64,000 bases of DNA from Carboxylicivirga agarovorans (GCF_050589845.1 NZ_JBNGPA010000005.1:124001-188000); one strand, 5' to 3'. Positions 42,130 through 50,973 are shown, numbered from the stretch's first letter. Program-made: numbers and translations. The notes: generated by a model not told the origin, from the sequence alone.

Positions 42130-45100
42130 TTAGTCAACATCAATAGGTTTATCATTGATAACAATTGCTGCTTTTTGTTGTTTGCCATCCATTAAAATGG
42201 TCAAAGGATGCTCAAACTCCACGTGCTTAAAATATTCTGTTTCACGAACCAACTTTTGCTCTTTTAATTTATCAAGACCAACGAATTGCTCTTCACTATT
42301 ATGATGAACACTAAAGTAACCCACATTCATCGATGTTACATTGTGAAAGAAGTGCGAACCCAAAGAAGCGTCAAGAGGAAAATCAGGCAAGCCCATTTCA
42401 ACGATAACACGGGCATGTGAAATTTGAGACCAAAAGACGGGAATACCTGTAAAACGGTCGCGCGTGCCCCATCGACCGGGTCCAATCAGCACATATTCCT
42501 TACCCTGCTCTTCAAAATAACGGTTAATCTCAGCCATCTCGGCGCCCATTTCAGCTGTTTTTGTCCTGTCAAACACATCAATGTTCATATAAACCACATC
42601 TTTTATGTGGTTCAGACGACCATTACCCATTCCTTTTATGGACTGAAGAACCATTTTATTCTTATCCACCTCGTCAAAATCAATATTCACATTGTTTTCA
42701 ACACGGATCAGCGGCTTTATCTGTAACAGGTATAAAGTTGGCAAGTTACGTCGTCCCGGCTCCAGATCAACAGCAAACTCAATTTCAACAGGAGCACCCA
42801 TAGCCTCTTTAAAGAAGCGAAGCAACATATCGAGTGTTCGTGACAATGGGATATAATCGTATTTCAGGATATTGGAGAAGTTAACTACACGCGGTCCCCT
42901 TTTGGAGAAATCGTTTGTCATCCGATCATAGTTGTAATCATAAACTGTTGCACAATGCTTTAGGTTTCCATCCTCTTCAGCTTCCTTAACACTAAGCTTA
43001 ACGATGGCAGCATCCTCACCTCCTTTCTCGAGACAGAAATCCGTCCTATCAAGGTCAAGCGCATAGAAATACGATTGCGAATCTTTTATCTGATCCTGTA
43101 TGGAGTTCAGTTCAAGCTTTGGATGCTTGGGGCAGAAACGATAAGCTTTTTCGCCTCCCACAACGTATTTACCCAATCCTACGGCCAGCACGGCAAAACC
43201 GTCTTCTGGTTTCATATATGAGAATGGGTAGTAATTATACGACTGAGCCACACCGCTTATGTGTGGGTAAAAACGATCACCCACTTTACCACCTACTACC
43301 TCCTGAATAATGACCGCCATTTTTTCCTCCTCGATCTTGTAATTAACCGCATCAAAGTAGGCCTTTGACTGATCGCTGAACATAGAAGCATACACCAACT
43401 TAACGGCTGTGCTTAACTGACGTAAGCGTTCATTAATATCGGGATGATTATTAGGCACCATATAGGTGGCATAAACACCGGCAAAAGGCTGCAACAGACT
43501 ATCCTCGAATAAGCCTGACGAACGAACAGCAAGTGGCTGATCCATTACCTCCACATATTGCATGAGCTTTTCATTCACCTCATCGCTCAACTCCGACTTA
43601 AGAAACAGTTGCTTTATCTCATCATATTTTTTCTCAACAAATGCCAGGTTGTATAAATTGTTCTTTTCAATAAAATGTGTGAATTCCCCGGCGCCTATAA
43701 TTGTGGTGGATGGTATACGGATATTAATATCGTCAACAATACGATCAAAATTTATGTTTTCGATAAAATTACTCAGGAAAGCAACACCTCGCCCTTTGCC
43801 TCCAAACGATCCTTCACCTATACGAACAATGTAGCGGCTGCTCTTCACCATTTCTTTTTCGAACATGACCACTTTTCCACGCAGACGCTTTAAACGAACA
43901 TCTTCAAAAACATCTAAAATAGCTTGTCGCAGCTTTGTTGAACTTTCAAAGTCCTCGATACGATAAGGACGCAACCGTTTTGCAATGGATATCTCACCAC
44001 GGGCCATTAACCATGTAGAGATACCATTTCTACGCGCATGATACAATAACGATTCAGGAGAAACATCTTCAATACAATCAACAAACTCTTTCATATTGCG
44101 GGCAACTGCCACTTTCGCTCCCCGACTGTTTTTAAAAACAAAGTTACCGAAGCCTAACTTCTGGTGAATAAAATTATATATGTCCAGCGATAAACTATCT
44201 GAGTTCTTATCGATAAAATCTGATTGCACAGCTTCAGCACGCAGGGCATTGGACGGATCAGATGATTGCAGCAGCGTAGGAATTATCGTCTTAGATTTTA
44301 CATACCTGATAAGTTCAACACCCGCATTCACATCATCGACACCATTGCGCGCATATTGCACATCTGAAATTACACAAATCAGGTTATCGAGGTATTTATC
44401 CACGATCAGAACTGCATCTTCATAATTACTAACCAGTAGAATTTTCGGACGCACGCGCATCTTCATAATTTTGTGCAGCTGGTCACTCGACTCTTCAGAC
44501 AAGATAGCCTGAGTTTGTCGCATAATGATTGAATATAGCAATGGCAGGTATCGGGTATAATACTTTTGTGAATCCTCAACCAACAGTATAACTCTCACGT
44601 CACCAACCTTCACATCTTTCTCCACATTCATCTTATCCTCGACATATTTTATCATGGCGAGGAATACGCGTGAATCACCGTTCCATACAAATACCCGATC
44701 TATGTGCTCTATATTACCACTGGCTTCATCAAAAAACTTAAGGTCAGCATTATTATTTACCATCAGCAGAATAGGCACTTCAGGTTGAATTTCTTTCAAA
44801 CGTTCACTCATTTGTAATGGTGCCTGCTTGTCCAGACCAGCCATTAATATGATCATATCAAAATCACGTTCCTGCATCAACTCCTCTGCCTCTGCCGAAG
44901 TAGCCACACTCGTTATGCGCGGTGCCGTAAATAAATTTAACTGCAGGTACTCACCAAAAATCTTGTCAAAAAACCGTCCTTCACGCACAATGCTATACGC
45001 ATCGTAATGATTGGCAATGAGCAAAACCTCACTTACCTTAAAAGACATGAGTTCCTGGAAAATATCCCGGTCTGAACGTTTACGGTTATATAGGTTTGAT

Positions 45101-45141
45101 AGTGTTAATTCGTCGATTGGATTATTCATGTTGTAGATCAT
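42130..45141 (-). CDS. Two receiver-like domains fused to a PPDK_N/PEP-synthase ATP-grasp domain
   Basis: 1003-aa cytoplasmic protein. Residues about 36-170 and 181-330 look like two CheY-fold domains; the second has VILLVEDSQ (acidic pocket) and a phospho-acceptor-like D260 in VISDVQYARNG, while the first lacks an obvious acceptor. Residues about 440-830 match the nucleotide-binding domain of pyruvate phosphate dikinase/PEP synthase: IGEGSFGGKGRGVAFL, QPLAVRSSGLFEDSL, FAGVYATYM, and LYLLQIKPL at its end. The swivelling phospho-histidine domain and the PEP/pyruvate barrel are absent. A conserved-looking C-terminal block has LIGPGRWGTRDRFTGIPVFW. It is therefore unlikely to be a PEP synthase; a phosphotransferase or sensor is possible. 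An alternative start at 45129 (MNNPIDEL) is equally plausible because an 8-bp repeat array covers 45137-45192. Confidence 0.8.
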   Translation of the reverse strand: MIYNMNNPIDELTLSNLYNRKRSDRDIFQELMSFKVSEVLLIANHYDAYSIVREGRFFDKIFGEYLQLNLFTAPRITSVATSAEAEELMQERDFDMIILMAGLDKQAPLQMSERLKEIQPEVPILLMVNNNADLKFFDEASGNIEHIDRVFVWNGDSRVFLAMIKYVEDKMNVEKDVKVGDVRVILLVEDSQKYYTRYLPLLYSIIMRQTQAILSEESSDQLHKIMKMRVRPKILLVSNYEDAVLIVDKYLDNLICVISDVQYARNGVDDVNAGVELIRYVKSKTIIPTLLQSSDPSNALRAEAVQSDFIDKNSDSLSLDIYNFIHQKLGFGNFVFKNSRGAKVAVARNMKEFVDCIEDVSPESLLYHARRNGISTWLMARGEISIAKRLRPYRIEDFESSTKLRQAILDVFEDVRLKRLRGKVVMFEKEMVKSSRYIVRIGEGSFGGKGRGVAFLSNFIENINFDRIVDDINIRIPSTTIIGAGEFTHFIEKNNLYNLAFVEKKYDEIKQLFLKSELSDEVNEKLMQYVEVMDQPLAVRSSGLFEDSLLQPFAGVYATYMVPNNHPDINERLRQLSTAVKLVYASMFSDQSKAYFDAVNYKIEEEKMAVIIQEVVGGKVGDRFYPHISGVAQSYNYYPFSYMKPEDGFAVLAVGLGKYVVGGEKAYRFCPKHPKLELNSIQDQIKDSQSYFYALDLDRTDFCLEKGGEDAAIVKLSVKEAEEDGNLKHCATVYDYNYDRMTNDFSKRGPRVVNFSNILKYDYIPLSRTLDMLLRFFKEAMGAPVEIEFAVDLEPGRRNLPTLYLLQIKPLIRVENNVNIDFDEVDKNKMVLQSIKGMGNGRLNHIKDVVYMNIDVFDRTKTAEMGAEMAEINRYFEEQGKEYVLIGPGRWGTRDRFTGIPVFWSQISHARVIVEMGLPDFPLDASLGSHFFHNVTSMNVGYFSVHHNSEEQFVGLDKLKEQKLVRETEYFKHVEFEHPLTILMDGKQQKAAIVINDKPIDVD

Positions 45142-45192
45142 TAGGTAATTAGATCAATGGGTCGTCAGGCTGATTGATCGTTAGATTATTAG
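45137..45192. repeat. Degenerate 8-bp tandem array, seven units
   Basis: ATCATTAG, GTAATTAG, ATCAATGG, GTCGTCAG, GCTGATTG, ATCGTTAG, ATTATTAG in strict 8-bp register; every unit ends in G. It abuts or slightly overlaps the 5' end of the PPDK_N fusion gene. Related to the four-unit array at 40024-40055. Confidence 0.7.
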
Positions 45193-45458
45193 CACAGCTG
45201 ACCACGAACAACAAAATAAATGAAAATTGTTGGGATGAGAAGAAAAGTAATGTGATTTTGGTAAGCTATTGCTTATGCTGTGTAACATATAGATATTTAT
45301 CGCACTATTTTTCTACTGGGAGCATGGTGAACTTTGATCTACCTGTTGCGAAGTCTCAATACATTTATTTCCCAAATAAAAAACAGCTCTTACATGATTG
45401 TCATATCACATAAGAGCTGTTTTTTCAATGTCTGCTGAAAGAAGCATAATGCCATATC
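45142..45458. other. Intergenic stretch, repeat array then his terminator
   Basis: 317 bases. The left end holds the 8-bp array, the right end the terminator of the his operon. A plus-strand open frame of 79 codons (from 45174) starts inside the array, runs into the terminator and is not protein-like, so it is not called. No clear promoter for the PPDK_N fusion gene is seen. Confidence 0.5.
45381..45426 (-). terminator. Terminator of the hisG-hisB operon
   Basis: A 14-bp perfect stem (45381-45394 with 45413-45426; AAAAACAGCTCTTA and complement), 18-nt loop, T-rich on either strand. It begins 33 nt after the hisB stop. Confidence 0.88.
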
Positions 45459-46589
45459 CTACAACATCTCCTTTGTACTGGGAAGTCTGTTATTATATGG
45501 ATCTTTACGAATGGCTGCTTTTATCGCTTTAGCAAGTGCTTTAAATATACCTTCGATTTTATGGTGTTCATTATTCCCCTCTGCCTTAATGTTTAAATTA
45601 CAAGCTGCCGCATCTGAGAAGCTCTTAAAGAAGTGATAGAACATTTCTACAGGCATATCACCTATCATTTCCCGTTTAAAATCTGCCTCCCAAACAAGCC
45701 ATGAGCGTCCTCCAAAATCAAGAGTTACGTGTGCCAGACAGTCGTCCATTGGCAGACAGAATCCATAGCGTTCAATTCCACGTTTATCACCAAGTGCTTT
45801 TTTAATGGCTTCGCCCAACACGATGGCAGTATCTTCAATGGTATGATGTTCATCTACATGTAAATCACCATCGACCTTAACCGATAAATCACAGCCTGAG
45901 TGACGCCCAATCTGTTCTAGCATATGATCAAAGAAGTTAAGACCTGTTTTAATATCGCAGATACCTTTACCGTCAAGATTGATTGACACACTTATTTTTG
46001 TTTCCGCCGTATTACGTTCAACTGTTGCAGACCGTTCGGATGAAAACAGAAAAGCCGTTATTTCGCTCCAATTGATGGTTGCTAACTGGCATACCGTAGT
46101 CAAACCACCGGCATGTAATTCCTTTTCGGCTTCATGCTTGTCTTTTAAAAAGATTGCTTTACAACCAAGGTTTTTAGCCAGTTCAACATCAGTAATCCGA
46201 TCCCCTATTACAAATGAATTAGCCAGATCATAGTCGCCATTCATGTAACTACCAAGAAGACCCGTTCGCGGCTTACGAGTTGGTGCATTATCTTCTGGAA
46301 AGGACCGATCAATAAGTACATCTGCAAAGGTAATACCTTCATTTTCCAATGCCTTCATCATTTTATTATGAGCAGGCCAGAAGGTATCTTCGGGAAATGA
46401 ATCAGTTCCAAGACCGTCCTGATTGGTTACCATCACCAGTTCAAAATCCAGTAAGTCAACAACCTTTGATAAATGTTGAAATACTCCAGGATAAAATTCC
46501 AGTTTATCCAAACTGTCCACCTGGTAATCAACAGGTGGCTCTATAATTAATGTTCCGTCGCGGTCGACAAAGAGTAGTTTTTTCTTCAT
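45459..46589 (-). CDS. hisB: Bifunctional histidinol-phosphatase / imidazoleglycerol-phosphate dehydratase
   Basis: Catalyses steps 6 and 8 of histidine synthesis. 376 aa from the ATG at 46589 (MKKKLLFVDRDGTL). N-terminal HAD phosphatase: nucleophile D9 and D11 in VDRDGT, VMVTNQDG, and GDRITDVELAKNLG. C-terminal dehydratase (about 180-376): FFDHMLEQIGRHSGCDL, HVDEHHTIEDTAIVLGEA, and NNEHHKIEGIFKALAKA with the metal-binding histidines. The ATG overlaps the preceding hydrolase stop in an ATGA arrangement. A frame extension of 17 codons upstream lies inside the hydrolase gene and was rejected. Confidence 0.96.
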   Translation of the reverse strand: MKKKLLFVDRDGTLIIEPPVDYQVDSLDKLEFYPGVFQHLSKVVDLLDFELVMVTNQDGLGTDSFPEDTFWPAHNKMMKALENEGITFADVLIDRSFPEDNAPTRKPRTGLLGSYMNGDYDLANSFVIGDRITDVELAKNLGCKAIFLKDKHEAEKELHAGGLTTVCQLATINWSEITAFLFSSERSATVERNTAETKISVSINLDGKGICDIKTGLNFFDHMLEQIGRHSGCDLSVKVDGDLHVDEHHTIEDTAIVLGEAIKKALGDKRGIERYGFCLPMDDCLAHVTLDFGGRSWLVWEADFKREMIGDMPVEMFYHFFKSFSDAAACNLNIKAEGNNEHHKIEGIFKALAKAIKAAIRKDPYNNRLPSTKEML

Positions 46590-47497
46590 TGTTCTATCAT
46601 CTTTAAACTTCGAAGCCAATCCTCTAATAAATTGGTCCATTTGTTTGTCTCTGCTCCCTCGCGGAAGCCAAATCCATGTCCTCCCTTATCAAAAATCACT
46701 TTCTTGTGAGGCACATTGAATTGCTCCAGTGAAAATGCATACGCGTGCGTATTATCAACTTTAACAGTCATATCATCAGTGGCATGTAAAATAAAAGTAG
46801 GTGGAGTTTTGTCCGACACCTGCTTCTCACAGGAAAACAATTCAACCAGTTCAGCATTTGGATAGTTTCCCAGTAAGTTCTTTCTTGATCCCTGATGGGT
46901 CAAATCACTGCTCATAGAGATAACCGGGTACATCAGAATTGAAAACGCCGGCTTGCAGTTGTTCTGATCTTTAAATCTATCGAGATGAAACAAGGTGGAA
47001 GCTGAAGCTGCCAAATGACCACCTGCCGAAAATCCCATGATTCCGATAGATTGCTGATCAATACTTAAATCATTTGCCAATTCATTTAATCGCTTCATCG
47101 CCTGTAAGGCATCTGTTAAAGGTGTAAAAACCGGATCAGAACTAATTCGCTTATCAGGTAAGCGGTACTTCAGAACTGCAGCGTGAATACCTCGCGTATT
47201 GAACCATTCGGCTACTTTAGTGCCTTCGTGCTCATAGGCTTCAAATGCATAACCACCTCCGGGGCATATCAGAACAACAGGCCGTTTGCCAGAGCTGTTA
47301 CTTTTAAAGAATAGAATCTCTGGCGCGACAATATCACTAATGAGTTTACTGCCTCCATTGGATACTGATTTAACTTCCGTCAGGTCAGTTTCTGTTCTGT
47401 AAGGCATTTGTTCAGTCCATAAGGCAATTACCTGTTGCTGTGAAAGGCCGTTAAAAGCCAAAGTAAGAAGTCCCATTAATGCTATTAGTTTATTCAT
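46586..47497 (-). CDS. Secreted alpha/beta-hydrolase (esterase-like) inside the his operon
   Basis: 303-aa protein with a signal peptide (MNKLIALMGLLTLAFNGLSQ). The alpha/beta-hydrolase fold shows an oxyanion-type loop ICPGGGYAFEAYEHEG, nucleophile S157 in MGFSAGGHLA, the acid in LHATDDMTVKVDN and the His in GGHGFGF. It resembles the BD-FAE/acetyl-xylan-esterase-like exported hydrolases of Bacteroidota, with no link to histidine chemistry that I know. It lies 3 nt after hisC and overlaps hisB by 4 nt (ATGA), so it is co-transcribed and translationally coupled. Substrate unknown. Confidence 0.85.
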   Translation of the reverse strand: MNKLIALMGLLTLAFNGLSQQQVIALWTEQMPYRTETDLTEVKSVSNGGSKLISDIVAPEILFFKSNSSGKRPVVLICPGGGYAFEAYEHEGTKVAEWFNTRGIHAAVLKYRLPDKRISSDPVFTPLTDALQAMKRLNELANDLSIDQQSIGIMGFSAGGHLAASASTLFHLDRFKDQNNCKPAFSILMYPVISMSSDLTHQGSRKNLLGNYPNAELVELFSCEKQVSDKTPPTFILHATDDMTVKVDNTHAYAFSLEQFNVPHKKVIFDKGGHGFGFREGAETNKWTNLLEDWLRSLKMIEQ

Positions 47498-47500
47498 TAT

Positions 47501-48544
47501 CTATTGATTTTTGCCATATAAAGATAATGCTTCCAATAACAAGCTGTTTTCAGCAGGTTGACCAATGCTAATACGCAAACATCCCTTGCACAATGATACC
47601 GTTGAGCGATCGCGGATAATGATTTGCTTAGTGACCAGAAAATCATAAACCGCCCTTGGCTCAAGTACCTTTATCAAAATATAATTGGCATCAGAAGGGT
47701 ATACTTTTCTTACAAAAGTCAATTGCTCTAATCGCTGAGCCATCGTCTCTCTTTCTGCCAACAACTGTTTGACCCATTCATTCTTATCCGATTCACGCTC
47801 CAATAGCTCCAAGGCTTTTTCCTGTGTCAGCACATTAATATTGTAAGGGTATTTGATATTACTTAGTACGCCTACAATTTCCTGAGATGCAAAAGCCATA
47901 CCCAAACGAATACCAGCCATACCCCATGCTTTTGAAAATGTTTGTAAAACCACCAGATTTGGATACTTATCCAATTTTGGCAGCAGGCTTTTGTCGGGTG
48001 CAAAATCAATATAGGCTTCATCAAGCACCACAATTCCCTCAAAGCGTTTTATTAGCTGAACAATATCCTCTTCGTTAAAGCAATTACCAGTTGGATTGTT
48101 TGGCGAACAAATAAACATCAGCTTGGTGTTATCATCACATTGCACCAATAGCTCTTCCACATCCAGTTTAAAATCGCGGGTCAGAAGTACTTTCTTAACT
48201 TCCACGTTATTAATATCTGCAGCCACCTGGTACATTCCATAAGTCGGATCGATCGAAACAACATTATCGATACCGGGCTCACAAAAAGCCCTGAATAATA
48301 AATCAATTGGTTCATCACTTCCATTCCCAAGGAAGATGTTAGCAGCATGAACAGCTTTAAGCTCTGCAATTTTATCCTTAACCATTCGTTGATATGGATC
48401 AGGATAGCGGTTGTAGGGCTGATTAAAAGGATTTTCGTTGGCATCAAGAAAAACTGCGGCCTCCCCTGTAAACTCGTCGCGTGCCGATGAGTATGGTTTA
48501 AGGTTTTGTATGTTTGTTCTTAACAACTGATTAAGTGCTTTCAT
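47501..48544 (-). CDS. hisC: Histidinol-phosphate aminotransferase
   Basis: PLP-dependent class I/II aminotransferase, step 7 of histidine synthesis. 347 aa. DANENPFNQPYNRYPDPYQ, the substrate region FLGNGSDEPIDLLFRAFCEPG, the PLP-contact blocks SPNNPTGN and VLDEAYIDFAP, and the Schiff-base lysine in TFSKAWGMAGIRLG are all present; IRDRSTVSLCKGCLRISIG closes the domain. An upstream ATG (48577) would add eleven non-conserved residues. The 93-bp gap to hisD contains a heptamer array. Confidence 0.96.
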   Translation of the reverse strand: MKALNQLLRTNIQNLKPYSSARDEFTGEAAVFLDANENPFNQPYNRYPDPYQRMVKDKIAELKAVHAANIFLGNGSDEPIDLLFRAFCEPGIDNVVSIDPTYGMYQVAADINNVEVKKVLLTRDFKLDVEELLVQCDDNTKLMFICSPNNPTGNCFNEEDIVQLIKRFEGIVVLDEAYIDFAPDKSLLPKLDKYPNLVVLQTFSKAWGMAGIRLGMAFASQEIVGVLSNIKYPYNINVLTQEKALELLERESDKNEWVKQLLAERETMAQRLEQLTFVRKVYPSDANYILIKVLEPRAVYDFLVTKQIIIRDRSTVSLCKGCLRISIGQPAENSLLLEALSLYGKNQ

Positions 48545-48583
48545 AGTTGGTATTAAGTAGTAAAATCTTATATCCAATAATAC

Positions 48584-48618
48584 TTATGCATCGCGCAATA
48601 TGTACCATGCACGATGCA
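48584..48618. repeat. Degenerate 7-bp tandem array, five units, in the hisD-hisC spacer
   Basis: TTATGCA, TCGCGCA, ATATGTA, CCATGCA, CGATGCA in strict 7-bp register; the unit consensus is NNATGCA. Because TGCA is self-complementary the array also folds as an imperfect hairpin. Confidence 0.6.
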
Positions 48619-48637
48619 TACTGTTCTCTGGATCTAA

Positions 48638-49924
48638 TTAATTCTCCATTTTCTTTAATCGAACTGTAACGGCATTTTTGTGCGCCATTAATTGTTCTGC
48701 TTCGGCCATCACTTCAATGGATGGTCCCAATTTAGCCAGGCCAAAGGCACTTATTTTCTGGAAGGTTATCTTTTTCATATAACTATCAAGATTAACGCCG
48801 CTAAACGCATTGGCATATCCGTGCGTAGGTAAAGTGTGGTTGGTACCTGATGCATAATCACCTGCGCTTTCTGGAGAATAATTACCCAGGAAAACCGATC
48901 CTGCATTTAATACCTGATTACCAATCAACTCATCTTCACGCATAGAAATAATAAGGTGTTCAGGAGCATATTGATTGCATATATCCAACATTTCTTCAGT
49001 AGTTTCCAGCACAATCAGGCGACTATTAGCCAAGGCTTTCTCAGCAATATCTTTCCTTGGAAGTTGTTTCAATTGCATCTCTACCTCTTGTTCTACTTCA
49101 TACAGCAAGTTTTCGCTGTTAGTCACAAAAATCACCTGGCTATCAGCTCCGTGTTCAGCCTGAGATAGCAGGTCAGAAGCTACAAAAGTTGCATCAGCAC
49201 TATCATCTGCAAGTACCATCACTTCAGAAGGGCCTGCCGGCATATCAATGGCCACATCTTTTAAACTGACCAACTGCTTGGCTGCAGTAACAAATCGGTT
49301 ACCCGGTCCAAATATTTTAGCCACCGAAGGAACCGTCTCTGAACCATATGCCATAGCTCCAATGGCCTGAATTCCACCAAGCTTAAAAACCTTATCGATC
49401 CCCACTAATGATGCAGCATATAAAATAGCAGGATTCACCTTCCCATCATTATTGGCCGGTGTACAAAGAACGATCTTTTTACATCCGGCGATTTTAGCAG
49501 GTATACCCAACATCAATACTGTGGAAAATAAAGGTGCGGTACCCCCCGGGATATAGAGTCCGACACTGTCAATCGCAACGCTCTTTTGCCAGCACTGAAC
49601 ACCGGGCATTGTCTCAATTACTTCTTTTTGAGTTTTCTGAGACTGGTGGAAGGTCTCAATATTTTGTTTAGCTACTAAAATAGCATCTTTTAGCTCGCTG
49701 TTGACCTGCTTGCAGGCTTCGTCAACTTCTTCTTCAGTTACCTCAAGAGCTTTTAATTCAGCGCCGTCAAACATACGGGTATACTTTAACAATGCGGCGT
49801 CACCATTTCGTTTCACATCATCAAGAATACCCCTGGCAGTATCATAAACATCCTCCAAACCATTATCTGGTCGCTCCAATAGCTTTTCCCATGCTTCTCT
49901 TTGCGGATATAGAACTTTTTGCAT
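48638..49924 (-). CDS. hisD: Histidinol dehydrogenase
   Basis: NAD-dependent zinc enzyme for the last two oxidations from histidinol to histidine. 428 aa. The signatures are VGLYIPGGTAPLFSTVLMLGIPAKIAGC, IDMPAGPSEVMVLADDSADATFVASDLLSQAEHG with the zinc-binding Gln-x2-His, YAPEHLII, and YASGTNHTLPTHGYANAFSGVNL with the catalytic histidines. Length is normal. The 97-bp gap to hisG contains another heptamer array. Confidence 0.97.
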   Translation of the reverse strand: MQKVLYPQREAWEKLLERPDNGLEDVYDTARGILDDVKRNGDAALLKYTRMFDGAELKALEVTEEEVDEACKQVNSELKDAILVAKQNIETFHQSQKTQKEVIETMPGVQCWQKSVAIDSVGLYIPGGTAPLFSTVLMLGIPAKIAGCKKIVLCTPANNDGKVNPAILYAASLVGIDKVFKLGGIQAIGAMAYGSETVPSVAKIFGPGNRFVTAAKQLVSLKDVAIDMPAGPSEVMVLADDSADATFVASDLLSQAEHGADSQVIFVTNSENLLYEVEQEVEMQLKQLPRKDIAEKALANSRLIVLETTEEMLDICNQYAPEHLIISMREDELIGNQVLNAGSVFLGNYSPESAGDYASGTNHTLPTHGYANAFSGVNLDSYMKKITFQKISAFGLAKLGPSIEVMAEAEQLMAHKNAVTVRLKKMEN

Positions 49925-49932
49925 CTTAATAT

Positions 49933-49974
49933 TAGCTTATAGCTACCAGCCAATGGCTAATCGCTACTCCCTTT
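49933..49974. repeat. Degenerate 7-bp tandem array, six units, in the hisG-hisD spacer
   Basis: TAGCTTA, TAGCTAC, CAGCCAA, TGGCTAA, TCGCTAC, TCCCTTT; C recurs at the fourth position of every unit. Starts 8 bp upstream of the hisD start codon. Confidence 0.6.
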
Positions 49975-50021
49975 ATTGGGATCATTATTGATTTAATTCA
50001 TTCACCAAACTACGGCACTAC

Positions 50022-50882
50022 CTATAAAATCATCTTTTCAATTGGCACTACTAACAACCCTTCTGCCCCAATTGCCCTTAGTTGACCTATTATTTCCCAG
50101 AATTTCTTTTCCTGAATCACTGAATGCACCGAGCTCCATCCCTCTTCAGCCAATGGCAAAACAGTAGGGCTCTTCATACCGGGCAATATTTTAACAATCT
50201 CATCAATCTTATCGTTCGGCACATTCATCAAAATGTATTTGTTTGAGTTAGCCGCCATTACCGATTCAATCCTGAAAAGCATCTCATCTAATAAAGCTTG
50301 TTTTTCAGGAGATAAATTAGCTCCCGCTACCAATAAAGCTTCCGATTTCATTACCACTTCCACTTCCTTTAGTCGATTAGCAACCAGCGTACTTCCCGAA
50401 CTAACAATATCGAAAATACCATCGGCCAATCCAATGCCAGGGGCAATCTCAACCGAACCGGCGATCTCGTGTATTTCAGAATTAATACCTTGCTCCTTAA
50501 AGTATTTTTCAAGAATTACAGGGTAGGATGTTGCTACTTTTTTACCTTCAAAAAATGACAAGCCTGTGTATTCTTCAGCTTTTGGGATAGCAAGGGACAA
50601 GCGGCATTTACTAAAACCTAAACGCTTGGCAATTTTCAGTTCAAAGCCCTTCTCAGCCATTTCATTTTCACCAACAATACCTATATCGGCTACATCATCA
50701 GCAACAGTTTGAGGGATATCGTCATCTCTTAAAAACAATACTTCAATTGGGAAGTTGGGCGAAGAAGCTACCAGTTTACCACTACCAACATTGAATTTAA
50801 TTCCTGCTTCTTTAAGCAGTTTCATTGAATCTTCGTTTAATCGACCTTTCTTTTGCAGCGCAATTCTTAATTTAGTTTCCAT
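50022..50882 (-). CDS. hisG: ATP phosphoribosyltransferase, long form
   Basis: First, committed step of histidine synthesis (ATP + PRPP). 286 aa from the ATG at 50882 (METKLRIALQKKGRLNEDSM). The length and the C-terminal extension (GMKSPTVLPLAEEGWSSVHSVIQ...LLVVPIEKMIL) mark the long form with the regulatory domain used for histidine feedback inhibition, so no HisZ partner is needed. PRPP loop: DGIFDIVSSGSTLVANRL. The open frame continues 30 codons upstream but these cross the second attenuator hairpin and were rejected. First structural gene of hisGDC-hydrolase-hisB. Confidence 0.96.
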   Translation of the reverse strand: METKLRIALQKKGRLNEDSMKLLKEAGIKFNVGSGKLVASSPNFPIEVLFLRDDDIPQTVADDVADIGIVGENEMAEKGFELKIAKRLGFSKCRLSLAIPKAEEYTGLSFFEGKKVATSYPVILEKYFKEQGINSEIHEIAGSVEIAPGIGLADGIFDIVSSGSTLVANRLKEVEVVMKSEALLVAGANLSPEKQALLDEMLFRIESVMAANSNKYILMNVPNDKIDEIVKILPGMKSPTVLPLAEEGWSSVHSVIQEKKFWEIIGQLRAIGAEGLLVVPIEKMIL

Positions 50883-50913
50883 GTTATGTTTTGTATTTAA
50901 AATATTAGCAAAT

Positions 50914-50946
50914 AAAAAAGGCTTACCCTCATTCGGATAAGCCTTT
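50914..50946 (-). terminator. his attenuator terminator 2
   Basis: On the minus strand AAAGGCTTATCC pairs with GGGTAAGCCTTT (12 bp, one U-G) around a 6-nt loop, followed by six Ts. It ends 31 nt before the hisG ATG. The competing antiterminator pairs CGGATGAGCT (50976-50985) with GGCTTATCCG (50934-50943), 10 bp including two G-U. Confidence 0.9.
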
Positions 50947-50973
50947 ATATGATTCAGTTTCAGACACCACAAC

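Noticed and set aside
42130..45141. Annotation as phosphoenolpyruvate synthase
   Set aside because: The phospho-histidine and PEP/pyruvate domains are missing.
45174..45413. 79-codon plus-strand frame between the PPDK_N fusion gene and hisB
   Set aside because: It starts in the 8-bp array, ends in the his terminator and has no protein-like pattern.
48586..48619. Hairpin ATGCATCG...CGATGCAT between hisD and hisC as a regulatory stem
   Set aside because: Explained by the 7-bp array whose unit contains the self-complementary TGCA; no T run.
50883..50972. N-terminal extension of hisG to an ATG at 50972
   Set aside because: The 30 extra codons run through the second attenuator hairpin and its T run; the family start METKLRIALQKKGRL is at 50882.
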